In this document: in pieces, positions 11,763 to 22,100 of the stretch
Position numbering within the stretch: the stretch's first letter is position 1
How the letters are laid out: every line of letters starts with the position of its first letter
NCBI GenBank assembly: GCA_003427395.1
Contig: BFEA01000161.1
Span: 337,780-366,402, forward strand
Length of the DNA stretch: 28,623 nt
Direction: 5' to 3'
Origin: Chara braunii
Taxonomy: Eukaryota > Streptophyta > Charophyceae > Charales > Characeae
The notes under the pieces: generated by a model
Seen by the model: only the letters and a program-made list of their open reading frames with translations
Database searches by the model: none
What the model was told of the DNA's origin: nothing
Program-made: the position numbers and the translations under genes

Positions 11763-14700
11763 GATACTCCACAAGAGAGAAAGAGAGAGAGAGGGAGCGA
11801 GAGGGAGAGAGAGACTACTGCGATCCCCTCCCCCCTATCTATCTATCTAACCCGAACATCCCTAACTATGGGCCTCGCTGCATTTAGACGCTTTAGGGAC
11901 CAGGTGCATTCGGACGATTCTGGTCAACAAAGAGTCCAAATGCATGTACAGTGTTGTGTAGTGGAGCGAGGCCCTATGTCCGCTGATGAGGCACTACCTA
12001 ACTGCTTACTGTTATGCCCCCCATCTAACTAACCCCACCCCCCCTAACCATTGCTGACATGGCACTAACTCAAAAAATAAAGAAAAGATCGGGCCATTTC
12101 TTGATTTATGTGCGTTGCCCGTGCACAAGGTCATGCTAATCTACTTCATGCTCTGAGAGAGCGAGAGACGCCAGTGCCTGTCACATGGTGCTTGTCAGCG
12201 CAGACACCTTCTGAATACGAACAGCAGTGTGCAATTTCGACCACAAACGCAAACAGGTAAGCTTCCTCCACATTGATCAATCTCACAGCCCTCATCCTTA
12301 TCCTGCCCACCAGTACCCCATCAATGTCATAACCAGTGTGGCGAGTACCACGTCAGCATAGTCAAGTGTCCAGCTGGCGCCGAAGACAGAAAATGGCACC
12401 AGCATACAGCAATAGCAGTCCTGCGTCGTCATATCAGCGTCCAGCCAGAGTAGTGCCAGCATCAAGCTCAAGCTGACGTCCAGCCAGCGTCAAGCAGCAT
12501 GCGCAAGACTGAATGTCGGTTAGCAGGGGCTGGGTCAACGTATAGTGTTGACTCCGGTTGACCAGCCTCTGGTCTCTCAAATACGATGGCCCAGATTGAC
12601 GCGCAGTCATACAGTTGCAGATTCCCACTTGGACTTGATTCCTTACGGATGCCTGCAAACAGCCAAAGGTGTGTGTCTGATCGACGGCCTGGGCTGGATC
12701 CATGCTGACTTTGACTCGTGGGCCTGAATTTCCGAGCTGCTGTTGACTGTTGACTTTCATTGGTCAACCGTCGCACGTTGGGCCTCTGAAGGCCAGTTTT
12801 AGGCCTTGTTTCGGGTAACCCATGGCAGCAGGCCTTCTTTCGGGCAGTTCACATGACTTGGGTGTGGCCTTTGACCCCTGTTTCGGCCCTCGGACCAAAG
12901 TGGCAACACACGCCCAGGACTGATGCAAGTTTTGAGCTAAGTTATTGCAAGTGCTATTGCCGAAAAAAAAAGTGGTTTCAAGAAAGTCGTCAGCCCATTT
13001 ATTCATGTTGGCATTTGCTTTTGTTTCTTTCTTTTCCGAGCTAAATAATAATCGTGCTGTAAGAGAGAGATATAGAACAAGTCGTCTAGCCCGTTATAAT
13101 TGGGAACAATACAGAAAAAAAAAACAGCATGGCCCCTGCCTGCACAAGGATGACACGCATAAATCAAGAAATGGTCCAAATTCAGAAACAAACAACCAAA
13201 CAAAAAAGGGATTGGGTCATGGACGGGATTGCAGGCAACAGGAGCGTAGGTGAATAAGAAGCCACAAACAAAGTGAGACCTGTTCAGGGGTTAAAATGCT
13301 AAAATGACCCTTTTGCAATGACAAAGACATTTGCAAGCCACAAGAATGTCGACTTGCAACACACCTGAAAGATCTCATGTACCCATGTCACCACTGGTCC
13401 CCCTGACATCCCGTTTGGCCTGCCGCTACTATTTCCATTTGCTAAGCCATTTGCAGCACTGCTTGCAGCTCCGGCCCCGCTTACATTTGATTGGAACTGC
13501 AGTTGGGATTGGGACGTCGATATATGCAGACCCTTCCCTCCGATACCACCTGATGACGAAGGGGTCCCTGCTCCACTGCTGCCTCCCCCGCTGCCACCCG
13601 AACCAGGGATTCTCCCATTATTCACGCTAGGCTGGTTAGCACCACCAGTTCGTGAAGAAGCACTGCTACTTGTGCCAGGTGTAAATCCCCCATTCGCACT
13701 GTTCGTACCATTTCCACTGAGACTGGAGATCCCCTTTGCTTCGCGGGCAAGGATGTCTGCCAACTCGTTCAGGAGAAAGTTGAGAAACTCATGGGCATCC
13801 TGCATTCCACAAGCACAAAGGATGGTGAGCCCAATCCTCCCGATCCCGACTTCGACTTCCACTTCCACTTCGACTTCGATGCCAAATAAATGCACCTCAC
13901 AAACAAGCAAAGCAGAGCTTATTCCTGTAGGCCGGGTTTTAGCAAGGAGCATAACAAACACAGCTGCAGAGAGTACAGTTCTAAGTTCTAACAAATTTAT
14001 CCATAGGCAGCCAAATCAGCAGTTCTAGCATGAAAAGAAAATCAGACAGCCTAGGAGCTGAGAGGGACTGGCTGCAAGGAACATAAGTAGGCAAGCTTCA
14101 AGTGACGGAGTAAAACGGGACTTCAGACTACCGTCTTCACCCGAATAGAACGCCCCGTAATTATTGCCCTATCTGGACTGCAAATTGCACCAAATACGGC
14201 TATAATGACCAGCCATTCTATTCGGGTGAAGACGGTAGCAGGAAAGGTAGGAGAAAAGTAGTGTAGGCTAACTTAGGCAGGTGTGAGGGGTGGTACATCC
14301 TTCCAGACGGAAGTAATCAATGCCGTCCCTTGGGCCTCCACACCAGAAGGGGGGGGGGGGAGCATGAGCGTGTTCTCAATAATGTAATTCCTTTGACTTG
14401 CCAGTGGAATAAGAACCGGACTGATCCTCCCCACAATGGGGAAAAGAAGGAGCCGGAACCCTAAGGTTATTGTTTCAAAAAAAAAAAAAAAAAAAAAAAA
14501 AAGGCAGAACTTATTCATCATCCATTCACACCACCAAGTCCTGGACAAGAGACGAACCACCGCGTTACACCTCGGGAGGGCTAAACTTAACCAAGCTGGC
14601 CTCCTTAGTGAGCCATACATGAACACACACCTCTATGACCTGGGATTCTACGGAAGAGGGCCAGCGCAGCACCTAAGGAATGGCAACAGTATACCTAAAG

Positions 14701-17700
14701 ACGCTCCCGAGGTCGTCACACAGCTGCCTCAGCGTACCTCTGTGGGCACCTCTATGGATAGGCGATGAGAGCACCAGGGGTAAGCACTGTAATATCTCAT
14801 CATGCAAAGCCACCTGTTGAACAAGTATAAGGACCTCTACTTTTCTATTTTCAATGCCTTCTTCTGAGGTCCTCTTCAACTCCATGCAGAGTGCAGCTTC
14901 CATTCTCATCTTCTCCGGGCCCATGACATCATCACATGGTCCCTTCCCGTATGTTCTTATGACATAAACGACACGTACACGTCAAGGGCCGTGGCTGTAG
15001 TTTCCAGTAAATCAGTCTACCTTCTTCCCCCGAACACAATGTACGGTCATTATAGCTCCGAATACAACGTACAGTCATTATAGCTGTATTTGGGGTATCT
15101 TTCAGTCTATATAAAGCTAAAATGACCGTACGTTGTGTTCGGGCGAAGAAGGTAGGGGCCCCTTTCCTTCCGACTCTGATCCTATTCAGTACCTCTGCCC
15201 TTCTTACAGTCTTTGTAAGCTCAAGCTGGGGCCAAGAGTAATTTGGGGCCCAAAGACACCCTTGTGCAGACTATTTGCAGCCCACATGTTTCCCCTATCC
15301 TTCTAGACCCCAGCTGTAGCTTAGGGCAATATCTGTGTGTTCGCCATGGTTACACTACGACATGGAGCAAGGTGACATCTACGCATGAACCAAGGATTCT
15401 TGAAGGGGAGGAAGGGGAAGGCTAAATCCAGGCTCCTTTCAAACCATGACAGGCCAATAAGCCCCTCCTAGAATGTACCTGGCCATTTGTCATATGGCCA
15501 GGGACATTGAAATGTGCTAGGGATGCTGCACATTGGCGTACTCTCTCACAGAGGCATACAACACGTACACAACCTGTGTTGCTAGTCTTGTGAATCAAAA
15601 TAAAGCAGACAATCTGGCCATCAAACCCCCCACAAAACCTAAGTCTAAAAACAAAATAAAAAAAATAAAAAAAGAAGAAGAAGAAGAAGAAGAAGCATTT
15701 TCAAAAGTTTGAAATGCTAACAAGGCCTACATAGATAACATTAAAAATAACAAAATGAAGCAAAAGGTCCAAAGCATTTTTCAATTCCCTCCTTGACGTC
15801 GAGCTCCGGGAGGTGGCAATGAAATCAAAGCTCGTAAAAACCATCGGGCTTTTTTTTTTTTTTTTTCCCTTCGTAAAACAGGACTGTACTTACCTGATGC
15901 ATGTAACTTCTGAAGAGTTCGTTTTCCTTCTTCACTCTCTGAACGAAGCGCTTTGGAGCAATGACACCCGTTTTCCGTTTCTGGCTGTTAATCTGACCAC
16001 CGACAGACACATGGCAGCAGACACATGACCGTTCAAACATCCACCCACGTCAGAAGCACCTGCCCAGCAGTCCATCTGAATGCTACAATAGTGCTGTGGG
16101 ACACAACAGGAAACGGACACTAGAGATTAGCATGGGCTTTTCGTGTGAAGACGGCATTCTCTAGAGATCAACAAAGTATGCAATGCAAAGGACTGCGAAA
16201 AAGAAAGCAAGGAAAAAAAAACAGCAGATCAAATCAGACCATCCTGCAGAGAAAAAACAGAAGTGGGGCATCAACCACCTTCGATGTACTTGGACATACT
16301 CAGAGCAGACGGGGTTTGAGAGGCCTTTCGGAGAAAAAGAGAGCGCCCTGCCTGCTAAAATCGTTAAACCACCAGTACTTGGCCCAGCTATCGGCCGCGG
16401 AAAAAACTAGAGTAGAAACATTTCTAGTTGGATGAATTTGGGCGCTCCTGTAGTGGCCCGTACGTTTCCTAAAATTAACGCTACGCGACTTGAGGAAGTC
16501 CTGGTGGTTTAACTCAACAGAGCTCGGGTTAGAGCTTCGGTTCCATCTCGTGTTTCACGAGTTGCCCCCTCACCTAGAGAACCAAAGGTACAATGGATTG
16601 TTTCTCTCTCTCTTTTTTTCTTTTTCTCTTTTTCTCTCCTTTTCCTCTCCTCCTTCCTGATCTCCTTATGTCCTTCGCTCTCTCTCTTTTCTTTTCGACT
16701 GCGTTGAGATATCATCGTGAAACTGACCGTCCCCAGGTAATTCAGGAGTTCCGTTCATCTGGTTCCATCTGGATTCGAACTCACGTCTACATCTCAACAG
16801 TTGAATGCCGTACCGACTGAGCTACCGTCTTCACCCGAATAGAACGCCCGGTCATTATAGCTGCATTTGCCCCAACTTTCAGTCCAGATGCAGCGATAAT
16901 GACCGGGCGTTCTATTCGGGTGAAGACGGTAGGCTCCTTGGCAGGTGTGATGGGTTCTGTGTTTTCCTTTCCCGTCTTTTGTTTCTCTGTAGTAGTGCAC
17001 AATGGACACAGAAGTCAAAGTCCAAGATCAATATTGGTGATGTGACTAGGGTGTTCATCTCCATCTCCATCTCCATTTCCGATTTCTGACGTGTTAGCCA
17101 TGAGTGTTTCGGACAAAATATATTCGTTAACGAGTCAAAAGACCAAAAGAACAAGAGAATCGTTATCAACGTCGACCAAGGGAGGCTCACTGCATCACTA
17201 TGGATTCTACCCAAAAATCAATTGTGGGTCGAGAGCTGTCAGAGATTGGGAGTTGAAAAAGGGCATTGCCGCACGGCACACGAAACCACAAACGAAACGA
17301 ATGCTATCTTCCCCCAGAAAATGGCCAGCTTCATCGGTTTGCTATAAATAGTAACGAGTGTATTTTGCCACCTTTGGTGGGCAGATGCACTCGTTTCGTT
17401 TTCGTTTCGTGTGCCGTGCGGCAAGAACCCAAAAACATTCTCGTTGCTCTGCTCCTCTCGATTTCAGACTTCCGACTTCTCTGTCCATTTGTCCGTACGA
17501 CGGACAAAAGAAAAACAAAACAGGAAAAAAAAAGAAAAAGAATAAGGGCAGGCATACTCACACCAGGCCCTCAAAATGGCAGAATCGCAAAACGAGTGGC
17601 CACATTGAGTTCTTGTAAACAAAGGACTCAATCTGGCCACTCATTTTGTGATTTTGTGATTTTGAGGGCCTGGTGTGAGTATACTAGCACATGCAGCAGA

Positions 17701-18086
17701 AGTTAGACCTACACTGCTTGCCAGGCAGTTCAGCCCCCGCCTACGTAGATCACTCAGGTAAACTCAAACAGTGCGCACCTGACCAGGCAAGGACCAGGAA
17801 AGGTGCCAAGCAATCCTGGTGGAAAATCCCAAAAGAATAAAAAATTCCGAAAAAGGAAACAATGTGAAATTGGAAGACAATTGCCAGCTTCAGATCGAGG
17901 GTCACCCACCGTTCATAATTTGGCACACCCCCCAAGTACAGACACTCTATGCTTGTCAACAATAGATCAAATCTGGGACTAAGTCTCACATGTCCTAATA
18001 TTGCCTCCCATAGCTCGAATCTTTGCTTATTTTCTTGAACGTCTCTGCTTCTGGACGCTTGCCAGCCGTGGCAACTACCCCCCCTC

Positions 18087-18157
<71 letters not shown>

Positions 18158-19133
18158 CTCCTTAAAAACGTTTGAATACATCCATCAAAGCCCTACCGTC
18201 TCGCCCGAACATAACGCAGATGCATTGTATTCAAGTTTAGTTCAACACTACTGTTAGTCCCGTGCCACGGTTTAATAAATATTGAGTGGCAACATCAAGA
18301 TCTGCACCAAATTGAGCAAAAGCAGTTCCTTCCCCTCTGCCGGTAGGTGCGAAGTGTGGTAGGTATACTACGAGCCCTCTGGGTTGAATTGAGTATGCGG
18401 TGCTTATTCATTGACTCAATGAATTAATTTCAAGTTAATTGATTCGAACAACCAAATCAAGAGTGAGTTGGGTAAAAATTGCTGAAGTAGTACTTTTTTT
18501 TAAATATACAAAAATAGAGTGAGTTGGGCAACATATTAAAAAAGAATTGCTGAGATATAGATGCTTTTTATAAAGTAGTACTTTTTTGTGAGTTGGGCAA
18601 CATATTAAAAAAGAATTGCTGAGATATAGATGCTTTTTATAAAGCAGTACGTTTTTTTTACATCCATGCGATTAACCTATTCCACTAAGCTGTCTAAAGA
18701 GATCAGCTACCAAGCACAAAGGTTCATATCATCTTCTCTGGGTTTCTTTGGAGGTTTTCAATTTCATTTGATGCATACCAACTTATTCAAAGTAATTATT
18801 TGATACTATGCCCAAAAAAGAACAAAAAAATAAATAAAAAATAAAAAAAATACTGTGCCACAAACCTGTCCAAAGAGATCAGCTAGACAGGTAAGAAGGT
18901 TCTCATCAGCTTCTGGGAATCCCTTGCACTTTCCAAAGTACTCCAGCAAATGTTCTCTGAATGGCACACAAAAATACAAGGCCTTCAAACAAAGGCAAAC
19001 ACAATGCAAACAAATATACAAAGAGATATCAGACGACGAGCACATGCCATATTTGAGGGAGAACTAATAGCTGTAAAAGCCAGCAGAACAAAAAATGCAT
19101 TGGACACCTGCAAAGCGTTGCTAAAAGGAAAAA

Positions 19134-19188
<55 letters not shown>

Positions 19189-22100
19189 GCGCCAAGAGGT
19201 GGCTGAATGGTACAAATGTATCGGTTCATGAACAGATCATGAGTTCAAAAATCCTTATGGAATCAGATGGATACAATTACCCCCTCATTGTTTATCTAGC
19301 ATTTTAAGGGGGTAAGGGGGTAATTGAATCTAGTATTTGACTATTTGTAACAAAACAACAATAATTTATTCGGGTTCCCCCCTTATTTATCATTTTTAAT
19401 GAAAAATAAAGTTTAATAAACTGATCTCGAGTTGCAAACAAAAAGAGGTCCTGAACATCTGGGTCCTGACATCCGCCTGCACATACATTCAGTGTGCGGG
19501 ACCCGAATGTGCCGGCGGATGTCCGGACCCAGATGTTCAAGACCTCTTTTTGTCTGAAACTAGAGATCACTCTATGTTTAGTTAAAATAATAAATAAGTA
19601 TACTTCGAAATTCTCTTTGTTTTTAGGGTTACCCTTTGCAGGACACAAATGTGCGGGACCCGAATGTGCTTTCGAGCCTGCAACTACACCTTTTCAAAGT
19701 GGCCTGCCGCTTTTGCTACCGGCGCAGACCCGAAGGGGAACAGTTTTACTGTATACACCAGCAAGGCCACAACTTTAGCTCGCGTGTATAACTTCATAAA
19801 GTTCATACACAATCACATGCACATCATGCACGTGATCGAAATGATTCAATGATTGGGGAAAAGTACACATCCGGTGGGTCATGGCTTCCCCACCTACCGG
19901 TTTTGACCGCTGCCACGCAGTCTCCTCAGAAGAGCGATTTCCACCTCACTTTGCGCCCCCCCAATCAAGCACAGGCACAATGAATCGTGAACCGTACGTA
20001 GACAAATTCACAAACACTGCCTGAACTCTACATCGTACTGAGTCTACTAACTGATAGTGCATACGGGACCTCAAAGAACCAAACAAAAGGTAGACCAAAA
20101 GAAGAAGATGGCAACCTCTTTTCACTTCTTTGGTGTTTTTTTTTTTCACTATCAGAAACAATTGGACCACTTCTCAATTTGTGAGCTTTTTTTTTTTTCC
20201 TTGCAAAGGCGCCATCATGCCAATCCCCTCTCTATATCATTCCCTACACTCTTCTTATGCTCTTTTCCTACCTTTTTTTTTTTTTTTTTTTTTTAAAGGA
20301 CGACGGTCTTGAGATGTTTTTAAAAGGGCAACGGTCTTGAGATGTTTTTAAACGGGCAACGGTCTTGAGATGTCATCATGGAGTTGACCGGCCCACGTAA
20401 TTGAGAATTATTTCATGGCATTCATCAAGGTTCATGAGGATTCCAACTTGGGTCTGTAATTCAATAGTTCAAGGGTGTACCAACTGAGCTAGGCTCGTTG
20501 GTTCCCACTTCTCCTAATTTTCTGTGGTGCACATGATTCTCCACATCTGTCTGAGTTGTGCATGCAGTCCCTACACACCCATCTCCTCCTTACCAGCAAA
20601 AATCTCGCCGAGATCAAATAGAACAAGTGTAATATAACACGACACACACGAAAAAAAAAAGAAAAGAAAAAAAAAAAGTAGCATAATGCAGTTTTAAACT
20701 TTTTGTCTTTGCAGAATTATTTTTGCTGTGGAGGATGTTTTACCTGGGTTCTGTAAGTTGCCCTCAAGAGCAACTTGCAACCCCCATAGACCCCCCTCAG
20801 GTTGGGTAAGCCGTTGCTCCACCAAGAGCTAGGACGGCTGGAAGACGGTGCACCCACTCGGAGTAGCAAATCATTAGTCCAGTCCATAATTCTATATACT
20901 CCTGCGTGACGTGGCCGCAAGGTTCCGTCTTAGATGAGAGAGTGAGAAACTAATTGGTCTGTTGGATGATGACATCTCAAGGTCGTCGCCCTTCAAAAAA
21001 AAAAAAAGGCCGAGAAAGGTATGCGAGTCTAGTGAGTTGGTGGAGTGATGACACTAGTTTGGGAAGAACTCGCCGCGGGTACGACCAACTGGCCTACTAG
21101 TTCAGTTGCTACACCCCTGAACTGCTGAAATGCACACTCGCATACCTTTCTCGGCCTCCTTTTTTTTTTCTTTTTTTTCTTTTTTAAAGGAGGACGACCT
21201 TTTTTTTTCCAGTGGAGTTCGAGCTCCACTGGAAGCAGATGAGTAAAATTACGACAATTCAGAAAATTACGACAATTCAGAAAATTACGCCAATTCTTAG
21301 GCTACCAGCCGGGCCGCCCGGATCACCCTATTTTTCCGGGCGGACCGGCCGTGCAAGGACCAGGAAAGGTCCCAGCCAAAAAAAAAAACAAAAAAAAAAT
21401 CCGAAAAAAAAAATATGTTATGCAAAAAATTAAACTGAACAACTTTTGCCTCAGGATCACATCGTAATTCTTTACCAAATTTAAAATAAAAATTTTTAAT
21501 TAAAAATAATTTTTATTTTTTATATCTTTTTGGCCCGGCCGGGCAAGTGGACCCGGGCGACTCTGGTACCACAAGGCTGCCCCCTTAAAAAATAGGGAAA
21601 ATAATATATATAAAAAAATCGCCGTGGTGAGCACTCACCACGGCAAATTCCGGTTGACGAGTGGTCGAGCGAAGCTCTTTTACAACTACGACCTGGGCAC
21701 AATTGCGGTCAGGCACATCCGGCTTCGGGCAATAATTGTGGTCAGATACATCCGGGAAATTCCAAGTGTGAGTATGCCCTATTATACTAATATATAGACA
21801 CAGACAGGCAGACTCCGCAAACTGCCTGCCCCGATTGCCATGCTCGCAGCAGCAAACGGAGAATCCGATCCGTTCGGGGGAGGAGAACTTAAAAAAAAAA
21901 AAAAAAAAAAAAAAACATTTGTTCTGCTCGACAGACAGGCTGATGACGAGGATAGCCTCCAGGTTGCTCTTCTTTTTTTTCTGTTGAGGAACCTTTTTTT
22001 CCGTTTTTTTTTTTTTAAGCCATCTCCCGTCTCCGGATTAAAATTTCTGTTGAGGGATTAAAATTTGGACCATTTCTTGATTTACACGAGTCCTCCTTAC

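Noticed and set aside
16782-16824. Functional tRNA gene on the minus strand (good A and B boxes)
   Set aside because: The head is interrupted by a MITE and the related copy at 20480 continues into a SINE body with an A tail; the acceptor stem does not pair.
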